Assembly (NCBI GenBank): GCA_018389105.1
Contig: JACATO010000995.1
Coordinates: forward strand, 372,001 to 436,000
Source of the DNA: Nautilus pompilius
Taxonomy: Eukaryota; Mollusca; Cephalopoda; Nautilida; Nautilidae
DNA length: 64,000 nt
Reading direction: 5' to 3'
In this document: positions 39,131 through 52,300 of the stretch, piece by piece
Layout: every line of letters starts with the position of its first letter
How positions within the stretch are numbered: position 1 is the first letter of the stretch
Notes under the pieces: generated by a model
What the model saw: only the letters and a program-made list of their open reading frames with translations
What the model was told of the DNA's origin: nothing
Database searches by the model: none
Made by a program: the position numbers and the translations under genes

Positions 39131-40378
39131 CGAGGTCTGTCGAAAAAGTATCCGACTTTATTTTTTCCTGTGGGAAGTAATGACGTTAGGGAGGCAAAAG
39201 TGTGCATAGTGGAGCCACATGCCTTCATGCACATGCGTGGTTTTTGGCGGGCTTGCTGGATGTGTCAGTTGCTGTCAGGCAGCCAGCGTGTGAGGTGCTG
39301 TACTACTTACTCGTTGCATTTTCATTTTGCCTGTGACGACAGAACGTGTGGAGCAACGATCTTGCATCAAGTTTTGCCAAAAGTTTGGAGATATCCAAGC
39401 GGAAACAATTTTCAAAATTCAACAGGCTTTTGGTGACAATTCCATGGGTGTTACCCAAATAAAAGAATGGTAAACAGGTTCAAAGATGGCCACACATCGG
39501 TGGAGAGTGACCAGCATTCCGGGAGGCCGTCAACAAACCGCAATGCAATTGTTATCGAGAAACTGTGGACCTCGATAGTGGAGGATCATTGTTTGATGGT
39601 GTGTGAAATTGGTGATGAGGTTTGGATCATTAAAGATTCTGCACATGCAATTTTAAAGGAAGATTTGGGCTTGCGCAGAGTGGCAGCGAAATTTGTGCCC
39701 AAGCTGCTTTCTCAGGAACAACAACAACTTCGTCTTGAGGTTGCACAGGACCTGCTGGATACTGCCAAAAGGGATCCTGAGTTCCAGAATACCATGATAA
39801 CTGGAGATGAGATGTGGGTGTACGGGTACGAACCGGAAACCAAAGATCAGTCATCACAGTGGAAGCACCCAACGTCGCCAAGGTCTGGAGAAAAATCAAG
39901 GTGATGCTGACTGTTTTCTTCAACTAATGAGGCATTGTGCATCACAAATATGCACCAGAAGGACAAACAGTTACAAAGGAGTACTATCAGGAAGTCCTCT
40001 GACGTCTTCGTGATGTAGTTCGGCACAAGAGACCAGATCTGTGGGCCTCGCAAAACTGGCAGCTACATCATGACAATGCCCCGGCTCATTCGTCGCAGCT
40101 GATCCAAGGTTTCCTTCTGACTTCTGGTTGTTCCCAAAAATGAAGATGCCACTGAAAGGCTCCCACTTTGAGAGCCAAGAGAACATCATGCGGAATGTGA
40201 CGGCGGAGCTGAGAACTATTCCTGAAGAAGCATTCCAGATGTGCTTCGAACAGTGGAAGGATCACTGGGCTAAGTGTGTGGAGGCACAAAGGGCCTACTT
40301 CGAAGGGGATTAGCAATTGAACCTCACCAAGTGCGTAATTTTTTTTCCCCCAGCCTAAGGATTTTTTGACAGACCTCA
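39131..40378 (+). mobile_element. Mariner-like element, near full length but inactive
   Basis: Terminal inverted repeats CGAGGTCTGTCGAAAAAGTA (left) and TGAGGTCTGTCAAAAAATCC (reverse complement of right) enclose 1248 bp, flanked on both sides by TA, the mariner target duplication. The element is in the same orientation as the host gene and sits in its intron. The transposase inside is broken (listed separately). Confidence 0.9.
39333..40313 (+). pseudogene. Broken mariner transposase
   Basis: Translation through frameshifts gives VEQRSCIKFCQKFGDIQAET (N-terminal HTH) and NRFKDGHTSVESDQHSGRPS. Then come ITGDEMWVYGYEPETKDQSS (first catalytic Asp), LHHDNAPAH (second Asp) and the C-terminus AKCVEAQRAYFEGD, stop TAG at 40311. 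The expected ATG is GTG at 39333. Frameshifts lie near 39470 and 39890, and stops near 39925 and 40000. Near 40100 a deletion fuses SSQLIQGF directly to PSDFWLFPK, removing roughly 20 residues including YSPDxAPC, so the spacing between the second and third Asp is lost. Related copies in invertebrate databases are often mislabelled SETMAR- or GVQW3-like. It cannot encode an active enzyme. Confidence 0.88.
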
Positions 40379-42254
40379 TATACACTTGCATTTCTGATGA
40401 TTCTCTCTGTGTGTGTGTGAAATAAGTAGATTTATAATATCTTTTTTTTATTGTTTGCATATGCAAGAAAAGTTTTTCTTTCTTAGCTGATAAATGTTTT
40501 ATTTCTTGTTGCATTTATTCAATGTTTTTTTTCTCTAATACAAAGTTCTTCTTGGCATTTGAACCATGAAATTCAAGAAGTCATTATGGAATCTATTGAG
40601 TGAGAAATAAGAATAGCTCTTTAGGAAGGCAAATACAGCTTAATGGTTTGGAAACTGTAATCTTGGATTGACTCATATTTTGAAAGAAAACATTAATACA
40701 GAGTTTTTGTTGTTGTTGTTATTTTGTCTTAAGAAAAAATAAAATAGATACAGCGAGGTAGCATCTCAAAATTCATTTTGTGGTTTCTGCTTCTAATGTG
40801 TCATTCTTAAACATGAGTCTATATGCTGTTTATTGAACATGAAAATGCCCACACAACATGAAATCTCAGCCATTCTGGACTTTTCATTTCAAGGTCATCT
40901 TCACAAATTTGTTCCATTTTTTAATTAGAACCTTTTGTGTATGCTAAGGCTCAGTACCATTCAAAAACCCTAAATATGTTTTTACATTTTTTATTAACTC
41001 CCATGAAAGAGAATCGAATTAAACAATAATTTCAGGTATTTGTATTTTAAGTTGCTTTTATACAACATTAGTGAGAAGGTAAAATGTATAGTAAATTAGA
41101 GATGTTTTGATCAATCATAATAAATGATGACTGGTCAAAGGGCTCTTTATTACAAGTGTACCTAACCACCAAAAGGTATCTATGATAAAATAAAATCAGA
41201 AGCAACAACTTTCAGTAAAAATTGCATTGCTGGATTTTCCAGTTGACCCATCCTGTTATTTTAAAATTTCTTTTCAAATGCTTTTGCCAGGATTCTTTTG
41301 AGTAAGTGAGAGAAAGGGGATGTGAGTGAATGAGAGAGTCAGAGAGAGAGAGAGTTTTCTGTAGCTTACCACAAGAGAAACCATTGGCTGAAGCCCACAT
41401 CTTTTCTCTTTTTTTAGCTCTCAAAAAAGGTTTCAAGCAAATTTTTCCAAATCAAAACAAGATTTTTAAAAAAGGGGACACCGAATGATCATTGCTCAAA
41501 TGGAAAGTAACTAGCCATTGTTAAAATTTAAATATCTATCATGCCTAAACCAACATATTCCTGATGATACAGTTTTACTTTCTGTTGGGATCAGACTTTT
41601 TGTCTTTTGCTACTTGATGAGTTGTTAATTCATTCAGAAATAATCATTTGATTATTATTGTCTATAATTATAATTTTCTTAGATCAGCAAAATCTTTTCC
41701 AAATTAATATCAATATTAACTTTAAAAAAAAAACTGGATGGAGGAGGAGGAGGAGTTGACATTATAGAAGCCACAATACTTTTTTCCCTCCTTGTAATAA
41801 TAAATATTTACCCTTTAATTTTTCTCTTGTTTTATACTCATAAATCATTGAAAATAAAGGTATATCTTGTGAGGATGCAAAGTGAGCATGGCATCCTGGT
41901 AGAAAACAAACTACATAGACTCTTCTGATTAATAGTGAAAAGAAGCAGGAGAAAACCCATATGGAATAGGTTGTACAGACTTGGGTCAAATGATAATATA
42001 TTTCTTGCTTAGGTTAATACAAGAAAGCAGGAGATATACACTGGTGGCTATAAATGTAGGCTTACTAATAAAATAATTCATCATATGTAGAGGGGACATT
42101 TCAGTGGAAAATGTCTGGTTTGGAAAAAGTTTGAAAATAAACTACTTTAGCATATATAGGTATTTAAATAGTCATGTGCTTATATCAAGTAAATATATGC
42201 ACAGATACATTTTATTTATGTGTAAACTATGGGATATTTTGGTGAATTTGCAAT

Positions 42255-42299
42255 TATAGATGCTGATGCATGTTTATCTATCATAGATAAACATCTATA
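42255..42299. repeat. Perfect palindrome with paired GATA sites
   Basis: atgtttatctat and its exact reverse complement atagataaacat are separated by a single C at about 42281, giving a 25-bp palindrome. The centre carries two divergent GATA-type cores (TTATCT and AGATAA). An outer tatagatg/catctata pair extends the symmetry. It could be a binding site for a dimeric or GATA-type factor, or simply a cruciform-prone repeat. Confidence 0.6.
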
Positions 42300-44038
42300 G
42301 GGTTGTAGATTAACATTTAACAATGCTAATGTTTGAATACATACATGTGGTATTAGAAAGAATAAACTATTTCAATGATGGGCAAATTCACTAAATAACT
42401 TAGATACTGACTAACTTCTGTCTGGAATGGAATGTAAACTTTAAGTCATTTATTACACTCAAAAATAGTTGAAATAGTTTTTAACAGACTATAGAAAACG
42501 TTTTTAAAAACAAGGTTTCATGACTAGGGGGCACTGTTTATCATTTAATTTTTTGCTTGGTAAAACCTTCATTGGTACCAAGGGCTGATGAACTTAAAAT
42601 AATATAATGAGCAGATCTCCACAATACTTACCTATCATCCTTGGATACGTTGTTGAATGTATTAATTTGCATTACTGGATAAAGTAGAAAATATATAAAT
42701 GTTTGGTTTTTTTTTCCTTTCAGAACCATCAAAAAGAGAAATCAGTTTAATTAAGAATTGAACTATTTAAACCTATGAGTTTTTCTCTCATTTTTTTTAA
42801 ATCATTGTTTTTTTAAAAAGTGTGGACATGTATTCATTACTCTGTGTTTAGCCTGCTATGACACATAGTCTTGGCCTTAAATAGCATGAAAGTGAGACTT
42901 GTTTTTGCTTCTTAGCCTTTTAAAATTGTAAATTAGTTTCCATTGAATGTTATATTTACAAAACTAGGATGTTTAATTTTTGATGTTTGTTGCTTAAAAT
43001 AATTAAGATCTTTAATTCTTCAAATCATTGTGACAAACCATCTTGCATCTCTTCCAGACTGTTGGCTTTCCTAACAAGATAAGAACAAAAATTCTAAATA
43101 ATGTCTAGTGCCTTTATTTCTGCAGAACCAAAGACTCTGTTGGTCCTACCTACATCTGAATGCACTGTTTATTGTATTTCAGATCATGTTAGATAGTTAC
43201 TCTGAGATTTTATTCTGCATTGTTATCCATAAAACAATTTTCCAAGTGCTAAAGATTCCCTTGATTAACCAGACTTACATGAACATATTTGCACTTTAAA
43301 AATTAAACTTCTTTGCTGCTTAATGAGTCATTTGTTTAACATATTATAAATCATATATTTTTTCTTCCACCAGACTGTGTCCATGCTTTGCCTAAAGAGA
43401 TGCTCATTTAAAAATAAAGGAAAAGCAACAGAAATTTCAGATCATTTCCTTATCACTTGCAGTGAAAATATGTCTGTGTATGTATGTGTGTGGTATGCAG
43501 AAACTTATCCTGATGCAATTTCTGGTGAAAGTATTTTGCTGGCATTAATGTATGGGTTAGTTTTGTAGCCAGGGAGAAAAAAAAAGAAATTGAGGCGGTG
43601 GGGAATTACAGGCTAGCTTTATGGGGTTTATTTATAATCTGAGACATTCGCTTTAGCAGTAGAACTACAAAGGGAAAATCCACAGACTGCAACTTTATTT
43701 GGTATAGTCACAAAAGAAGATAGAACCTGTGCTAGGACTTCAGAGCACACTGTCTGATTCAAGGGCTGCTATCTGCACATTGTATTCTTTCATCAGTTTT
43801 TTGCAAAGCAATATACTGATATTCTTTATCAACCTCTTTCAGAGTATAAATGTATCTGTAGGCAAAAGACAACAAATCTGCCATAAGGAATGGCAGTAAG
43901 TTTTGATCTCAAGTAATCTATGTATTGGCCAATACCTTTTCATGTATTGTGCCTGCTTAACCTTTATTTAGATGGCTAACTTTAACTGATATAACCAGAA
44001 ATTAAAATATTTTTATTTTTATTGCTTTCCCATTTCAG

Positions 44039-44104
44039 ATCGCTTACCTCGAAGTAGTGATTCCATCAGTAGTGATATGTCATCAGTTCTGTCAACAAGA
44101 GCAA
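44039..44104 (+). CDS. TIR-domain protein, short serine-rich exon
   Basis: The acceptor tttcccatttcag (AG at 44037-44038) and the donor a|gtaagt (GT at 44105) frame 66 nt. The exon is entered and left in phase 1, matching the TIR exon before and the next exon after, so skipping it would keep the frame. It encodes NRLPRSSDSISSDMSSVLST plus RA, a Ser-rich flexible linker with possible phosphorylation sites next to basic residues (PRSSDS). No domain is visible. The frame, splice sites and phase together make it convincing despite its size. Confidence 0.85.
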
Positions 44105-46156
44105 GTAAGTGCAGCAGTCGCACCATCTTTCAAAATGTGATTTTGGTTTATTTTGCTTTTTTAAACCTTAATGATGATCTGAAACATAAAGCTTTATACT
44201 TTTCAAAAGCCATTTTACTAACACAAACTGCTATTAAACATTGCATAGGTTAATAACCATGTTATATTAATCTTTTTAATTAACAAATTGTGTCCAGAGC
44301 ACCTGCCATAATGTTCGGCTTGTTGGAATAACTTGGCATAACGGCATTTCACATATCATTTTTTTTTAATGCTAGTGTAAAAAAAAAACAAACAAACAAA
44401 CATTGTAACAAAAATTTTCCTGGTGGTTTCCAGATAACATGTGCACTAACTTAACAATTGGTCCATCACAGACATCTGTAACCAATACATTTTGTTTATG
44501 TTTATTGTTGCTAAGCTTATTAAGCCTCATCCTCAGTTTGTGATGAAGTATGAAACTCCTTTGTAAATCAACTGACTGATTTCATTTAAACCAGTAAAAT
44601 CTAATCAGTTTGTTTCTTTAGTAGATACATATGGTCATTTAAATAACTGAGAAAAATTTAGCTCAGGTAGCAGGAAAATGTTAAATTCTCTCTATTTTTA
44701 CTCCTTAAAAATTTTATTGTAGTCTTGACTACTTAATGGGACATTTTTATAAAGTAGTATTAGAAAATTTCATGTAGTTAAATTATTATCCATCAATTGC
44801 AGACAAAATATGCACACAAAACACAACTTAGTACCTTTGTGTACATTTCAAATAAATGAAATCATCATTGATGTATTGTGTCCAAATATAGTGTAATTTT
44901 TTTCAGGAGTTATCCTCAATTAATTGGATTATCTTCTCTTAGGTTAAATTTTTAATGTGTTGAGTAAGAATCAAAATACTGTGCACAACTAATGAGATTT
45001 AAATATCACTTTTTTGTTCTTGCTTATTTATATTTTTAAAAATTTCACATCTACACCACTTGCCCATTGTCTTGCAATATTTTTAGTTGCTTATACTTGA
45101 ACAAAAAGTAACAATGTGCCATTGCCTAGTTACTAAAGTAGTTCACTATTGAGCAGTAGCTATTAGTTTTATGTTGGCCTATAACTTAAATAATCATGTA
45201 CATCAGAATTTTCTTTTATATTATTACCTGTAAATGCTGTGACATTTCTGTTCTCTAATTTTTATTTGATTTAAAAAAATTATTTTATTTAAATTAACAA
45301 AACCTTTTAATGCAGGATTTCCTCACAAATATTTTTAAAAAGTGATAATTCTGTCCGTGTTCTTTTTTCTTGTAGATCTTTTATTAATATAGTTTTATTT
45401 ATTAAAAAAAATATATCCTTAAATAAATGCAATCTGTTGATAAAGAATATAATCTTTTCACAATCATAATCTAGTATGACGTTTAAAAATGAACAGAGGA
45501 AACATTTGGATGTTCAAATGAAGGTATATAAAACTTTTTTAGCAACCATTTCTTGTCTTATGGATTTTTTAAAACTTGTTGAAAGGTATTATATGTTTGC
45601 AATTAGCATGTGGACATTCCACAGATGCATCACATTCTTTGTTATCATAAAGGTTAATAAAGAATGTGTCCTGTATGAAATATTGAACATCTCCATAACC
45701 TATGATACCATGGTGACTTCTGCCTAAAACTTTCAGGCTTTAAATGACAAGTAATTGTCAAGTTTTTTTTAAATTGTATGAACTTTTAAATTATCTTTGT
45801 ATTTATTTTCTTTACCTACAAAACTGACAGCAAGACAAACATCTTTTCAATATGAATTTTTTGTTTTTTTTTAACTAGTGGGTTAGCTGCCTAACACAAG
45901 TATTTGATAATTCTGCAATTTAATTAACCTTAAAAAAACCCAGCTTTTTAATTTATGTATTTTTTGTTTTTTTTTTAAATCAATGCAAAGCAATTTCAAC
46001 AAAAGAAATTGTAGAAAAACATTTTTTTCCCATTTACTTTGGTACCTACTATAGTAAAAATGAAGTCTTGTCTTTGATGAGATGCTCTGTTTTCGCATAG
46101 GACTTCTGCTGCATCCAGAATCTTTAAAAGTGAATGCATGTGAATCAGTAATGTAT

Positions 46157-46191
46157 GTTGCTGTTGTTGTTGTTGTTGTTGCTGCTGCTGT
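46157..46191. repeat. (GTT)n/(GCT)n trinucleotide tract
   Basis: Eleven to twelve trinucleotides of gtt then gct. On the minus strand a frame reads it as polyglutamine, but that frame has no splice or start support, and the tract is intronic. Confidence 0.9.
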
Positions 46192-46229
46192 GCCACGCAC
46201 CAGTCTCAGCAAGGTTAGTTACCTCTTTG

Positions 46230-46520
46230 TATGATAAATAGCTCTGGTGCAGAAGAAGCGTAGTGCTGGGGTTATCTGCTGGAGACTATTGCCTCTCCTC
46301 TGCCACAAGAGGGGTTGACATTTCTGACTTCTACAGGAACATCCCCAATAGGACTCTTTATTTTCAGATGTGGGAGGAAATCCATATGGCTAGCTAGTGA
46401 AAATGAGTGTGAAAAAAAATTTATGCAGGAAAGTGCTTGCACTGAGTCAACCCCGATAGGGAATTGAATTTGGGTCCTCAGTCTTGACAGTCCAGTCTAC
46501 TAGGCCACCAGTTTCCCAAT
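46230..46520 (-). repeat. tRNA-derived SINE, reverse orientation
   Basis: Read on the minus strand from about 46520, aaactggtggcctagtagac supplies an A box and aaattcaattccctat a B box. The body that follows (tttcctcccacatctgaaaa, then ctattggggatgttcc) matches the block order of the SINEs at 25561 and 28196, so it is a third copy of the same family. Confidence 0.65.
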
Positions 46521-48459
46521 CAAGTATGTACAGCCATTTTAATTTAATGGCTTATTGGTCTCCAAGGCCTGGCATTGATTAAACACATTTTGTCTGCTAA
46601 TCTGACAACTGGTAGAGATATGGAGAACTAATGAATTATCGATGACTTAGGACAATATGGTATCCTGAAGATACAATGGACAATAGACAATGAATTCTGA
46701 CCCTTTTCTATTGTATTCTCCTCCTTTTGTCTTGTTTAGCCTTTATCTAGAAAGGCAGGCACATTTACAGGGACACTCATGAGTTGGTGGATTTTGATGC
46801 ATGTTTCATTTATCTTAACTGCCAGTGACCCCCAACATCTTCCCCATTAGCTTGATTGACCAAGCAGACAGCTTGGGAATTTTGTGAGAAATAATCAGTT
46901 GTTTCTACAGAAGGCATTAAAAACTAAAGTGAGAAAATGATTTTGCAATGAAAACAAAAAGAAAACAATAAACTTCACTAATAAAAGTATGATTAATTTA
47001 CTTTTGTTTGCATAAGTTTTATTAAATTATAAATGTTATCTCCCTTGCCAAAAAAAATTTTTTTTTTTCCAAAATGCCCTTTGCCAAAAGATCTTTATAC
47101 AGCCACCTAGTAAAGGGGGGTAATAAAAGTGTTTTCATTCAACCTTGGTCTTCAGTTTCCAGTTGAGTGGCTGGCATTCTTACCAAACTTAATCAGTGTG
47201 CGATTTACTGCGTAATTGCCAACTGGTGATTTTGGAATTGCACTGTGAAACATTTTGCTACAAATAATCAGTTTGTGCCTAATTTTCTCTTTGCTTGCCG
47301 TTCACGGTGTTACCATGTCTATTTACCAATGGCCACTTGCACCTACGTGTTTATGTTTCCCTATTGATTTAAAATTCTCACTTCAAATCTAATCTTTCTT
47401 TTTTTCTTCTGCTATTACTAAGCTGATAAATGTGCCAAACAAACAAATAACTCCAAAGTGTTTTTTTTTTTTTTAAGGGAACCAAAAATAATAAACACAT
47501 TTTAATGGCAATGTGAGTTATTGCTTGTACGTAAATCATGAGGGCTTGTCGCTAATTCATTGTTGGCGATATAAAACAAGATTGATTATGCTTGGGTTCT
47601 CTAAAATGTAATGTTGGAATTCTTCTCCATTTGTGAAAATCAGCATTTTTTTTTTAAAAAAAAAATGAAAGTAAATTTCCTACAACTTTTTTATAACACA
47701 CAGATATTTTTTATTAGCGCCAATGGGAAAATTTATTTCTATACCAGTAGGTATTTAAAGAAAAAAACATAAACTCCCTCAGAATTTCTGAATTTGTCAT
47801 CTGAAATAGTTTTTTTTTCTTCATGAAAATCTGGTATCCAACAATGCTTGTATTAAGAAACTTGTACATAAATCCTGAATATCAAAATCCGGTTACCCCA
47901 GAAAACACTTTGATCCTTTTTTATTTTTTTGTCTTTTCCTATATGTGCACTTATTTGCTGCCATTCCTGTTATTACCTTTCTGATGTCCTGCTAATTTTC
48001 TGTGATACTTGGCACTTCTTCATGGCCTGGTTTTTCTTTGCCACTCACTTTCAAACCTTGAGCATCTTGAAAAAAAAAAAAAAAAAACGAATAATTAAAA
48101 TTTATTATTCTTAATTGAAAAATGAAGCTTCTATCAAATCCTACTTTGACATTTATGTTTTTTAACATCGGATTTGTGCACTGCTGGCTGTTTCTGTGTT
48201 GGCAAACCCCACCAGTTTTATTTCTGTTTCTAGGACTTGTAAAGCCAACGTAGTATACAGCCCACAAAAAAAAATTTAGTAACCATGTTTTTTTTTCCCT
48301 CTGGAATTTTATAAAAAATTGTTATAGCCAAAGAGATTGTAAAAAGGGAGATTCAGATATTACTGCAATAAATGACCAGAGTTTTTCTTACATTTCTGAA
48401 AAATGCCAAAAGTAATGAATTTCTGTTCATAAGAAATTAATTTGCTGACTCGGTAATAA

Positions 48460-49330
48460 CAGGTGGGAGCACTCATTGCTTATGGGAATGCTTAACAATG
48501 CCTCCTCATACTGTTAATATAATCCTTCTGGATGTGCCTCTGTAGGATGTTGACCCATTCCTGCAGCAAAGCAACTTTAAGTTCCTAAAGTGTCTTTGAA
48601 GATTGTGGATAGCACTATACACAATTATCCAGCCAATTCCATATATACTCAATTGGCAACAAATTCATTAAGTTCCAGTCTTTTCTGTTGATAGGAAATG
48701 GTTAACTATTTTGTGCCTAATGTGGTCTGGCATTTCCGTGTTAGAGGGTGACTCGAAGTCCCATGTTTTGTAAGTCTAGGACAAATTGCAGGGTTTCATC
48801 TCCATACTTTTCTCTTGTCAGGTTATCATGAATAATCTGTTGGTGATAGTGACACCCTATATCACCACTGAGTCTTTACCATACTAATCATGTTCATAAA
48901 CGGCAGCAATGAGAAGCCCTTTACTTCATGTCTGTACACGTCACCTACCATCATTAAAATGTAGAGAGAAATAAGACTCGTGTTTGGACAGCAGAGAATG
49001 CCATTCATTATTGATTCCATCAATTATGGGCCCTGCATCAACTGAAGCAATGTCTGTCATGAATTTGTGTAAGGGATATTGTTATAACTGGACAGCATAT
49101 TCACAGACTATTTCTGACTGTCCGTTTGCTAATATTGACCTCTGTGGTTGCCTGTTGTTGTAGTCCAGAAGAGTAGCATTCTATAGAAACCTGTCTTATC
49201 TGGAAGTAGTGACTCTTGGGTATTTGGAGCATGCTCTGTGCTTTGTACACACATCAAAACATCTGGCAACGTTTGCATTTGAAAATCTAATTTCTGCCCT
49301 TGATCATTGCTGCATGTTCAGCAATCTCTC
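48460..49330 (-). pseudogene. Decayed Tc1-like transposase
   Basis: Minus-strand translation with frame switches gives the order expected of Tc1. NANVARCFDVCTKH is an N-terminal HTH remnant near 49290, followed by PRVTTSR. Next is ESYFSLHFNDGR near 48970, the DESxFxL...DGR block with the first catalytic residue. HGNARPH near 48740 is the second-Asp block with D changed to G. The C-terminus ALLQEWVNIL/IP plus the arginine-rich end lies near 48500-48590. Numerous stops make it inactive. Terminal repeats were not located, so the borders are approximate. Confidence 0.72.
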
Positions 49331-52300
49331 ATTACCCATTTTTGTTTGAGAAATGACTTCATCCACTCATGGCCCCCTTTTTTTATTGCAAATTTATGCA
49401 TGTGTATATTGTGAACTTCAAACTTGATGGAACTATCAAGTTATGGTGACAGAATGTCAATTGGTAGAAGTGTAAATGATGTAATCAATTCAGCATCTTT
49501 CATCCCATTGTAATCATTCTTACTAAAGTTCACAGTGGCATCAGATCTCTTATTTTTATCTTGCAAATTATGTTTTAAGACAGTTAATACAATGTTTTTT
49601 GTGGGGGGGGTAAACTTTTATTTTGAAAATTTGATGTAAATACTGAAAACTTCTGAGCTAAAGTTCTCAAGTTATTTTACTTCTCAAAATTTCATTAACT
49701 TTGTTTTGGAGACCAGTCCGTGAAATCCTCAGGAAAGGGAAAATTAAAATGAAGCAACAATCTATGGAATTATTCAACCTATAAAAAAGTTTTATCAAGA
49801 CATCTCTTCTTTATTTAGTATCTTGTGGAGTGAGGAATTTTTTTTTAAACTGTGGTTCTTCAGTTGAGGATACACCATGAAATAATTCCTCACTGAGATG
49901 ACTCTCTGAATAAATCTTAGTAACGAGGCAAAAAACACACACGTAGTGTGCGTGGGTTGCCCACAACTATTCAGCAGCGACCCTTCACAACCAAGGTGTA
50001 TCCATGCAGCCAATTTGGCCTTAAACACGATGTAGCTGTCTCATTCTCTCTACCAGATATGGCAGCTTTTCTAATGTTTCTATAGTGGCAGCTTTTTATG
50101 TTCACTTGTTTTTAAAATGGCAAAAAAAAAAATAAAACGAGCAAATTTGCTTCTCACTCACCATGACAGATAAAAAGCTTGTCTAGACAGCAAGCGATGA
50201 AAATCATAATGACTCAAATCTCGTTCACTTTTTAATGGGGAAAGAGGAGTTTATTTATACATTTTACTTAAACAAAGCATCAAGAACCCTGCCCTCGACA
50301 GGCTTCATCAGCAGATTCTTTAGTTTTTGTAGCCCACCTGTCTGAATTCCAATTATACAGCAGCCAACTGAGTCTTACAAACATTAGCCAGACTGGTAAA
50401 CAGGGCAGCTGTGTGATGTTCAAGATGGAATGCACAGATACTCACTGGGTGTTGTTTTAGTATTCAGTCGGAGGACATGATAATGCACTTCTGCTAATCA
50501 CAGGCTTTTATCTAACTGGATTTCCGGCTACCATACCCACTCGGTGCAAGCTTTCTCATTATAGCTTTTATCAAATCTTAAATCTTTCTGCAGTAGCTGA
50601 TGAAAGTGTTTTCTTTTCTATTTTCCTGCTAATTTCTGGCTGCTTAATGTATCTGCCCATTATTGTCTGCTTTAAGTATTTCTTATTTATACGGAATCTA
50701 AAATGGGTTTATACATTGGCTTTGTCATATTGTGGTTTTAGCTAATGATTTAGAAATCTTTGGTGGCTTCTGTTTATTTGCATTTTATCAACCTATTATG
50801 CACTGTGTACATTGTAAAGTTTGGCGTGACTAATGTAGAAAACAACAATAAAACAAGTAAAAGAATGTGCACACTCATCCAATGTTTTTCGGCAAAACAT
50901 GGTTCGTCATTACAAGGACATTAACCATAACCAAAAGTTTTTAAAAAATAGAACACACATTATACTAATTGCTAGAATATGCAAATTTATTATGTAGAGA
51001 GAAAATTCTAAAGTCATAAAGAAATGAACGCATTCCGATTACACTGAAAAAAAACAAAGAATTTTTAAAATGTGTTCAATCGCTTTCCTTGGATATAGGA
51101 TCACTGAGGATTGCATCTAGACATTAGCCAGGTTGAAAGTAAAGGGTTAGTTCAGCCATTTCTCATCATTTCATTGATTGTAGCAGAATTAATGAACCTG
51201 TGTTTTGGACATTTTTTTTTTTTTCCTTGTCATTGCATCAGAATTTAGTCCCAAGGCCCCTTTTTTCAGAGAGTAGTCAGGTTAATTTGCAGTCTGGAGT
51301 TTTTAAAAATTATTTCATTTACCAACACTAAGTTGTTGATGTTGTTTCTGACCAACACTTTAAACACATTGCATCCTCATCACAGATTCAAGACTACTTT
51401 AGGTGCCATTTGTACTGCCCAAAACCTTTTAAGATCTTATAGTTCTGCAAAAGATCTGCAATTTAGCATCATTGCATTCTAAAACTCCTCAGTGAGCCAT
51501 AATGCCTGAAAAGTCACCAAAATGTAGATACATCGCAAATGAGAAATGCCTGGTGACCCTTTGCTTTTTTGTAAATACCACATCGCCATTAGCTTTCTGT
51601 TCTTAATATCCAGGCCGTTTGTTCCCACTCGAAGTTTCCAAGTTGAAAATTACCAGATCTTTATTTTTAAAAAAAATTGTAAGCTCGACCTTAATGAGCA
51701 GAACTCAGCCATTTTTTTTTTCCTTTTTGTACATTGAATACAGTCCAGATACGTTGCAGCCAGATCACACCGATTTGTTACTAACTTGTTGGGCAGTGTT
51801 TGTCGGATGATGCTGCTGCTGATGTCTTTTTCCTGTTTTCCCATCACCAGCAACTGAGCCTGGAACGCTTATGTACTTTTTGTTGTTTATCTTATGTTGG
51901 ACCTTTTAAGTGTCTTTGCTGTTTTGAGTAGCCTAATAAAACTGATCTGAGCATTATCACCTGACAAACTGAGGGTTGAGGAGTCCCTTAAACGGGTCGA
52001 ATATTTTTCGTACCGGAATTAGTACAGCACATCTCTACTAACCCTGGCTGGCTACTAATGGATAATTGAAGGAAAAAAAGGTAAAAAAAAAAACCTTTGT
52101 TTTCTGTAGCGTGGAAAACTCATTACTCTGGGTTTGTTTTTTTTATTTATGTTAGAGATCGGTTTTGTCTGGTGAATGAAATCTAAGCCAGCAGTATGGA
52201 GTCATTTAAGAAAGAGGAATTTTCTGAAAATTGTCTCCATCTTTTTACGCCATTGTCAATGGCCTTTAATGATGCTCCCAAACATTGCACAAAACTAACA

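Larger units (their letters stand above)
37410..44038 (+). other. Intron of the TIR gene (6.6 kb)
   Basis: It is bounded by GTAAGT at 37410 and a tttcccatttcag acceptor at 44038. It contains the mariner at 39131-40378, an (ATT)n tract at 39027-39064 immediately upstream of that element, and a GATA-type palindrome near 42270. No other gene was recognised; frames such as 43108-43299 and 43377-43568 have no support. Confidence 0.8.

Noticed and set aside
45883..46212. Minus-strand polyglutamine ORFs
   Set aside because: They translate the (GTT)n/(GCT)n tract inside an intron. There is no splice or start support.
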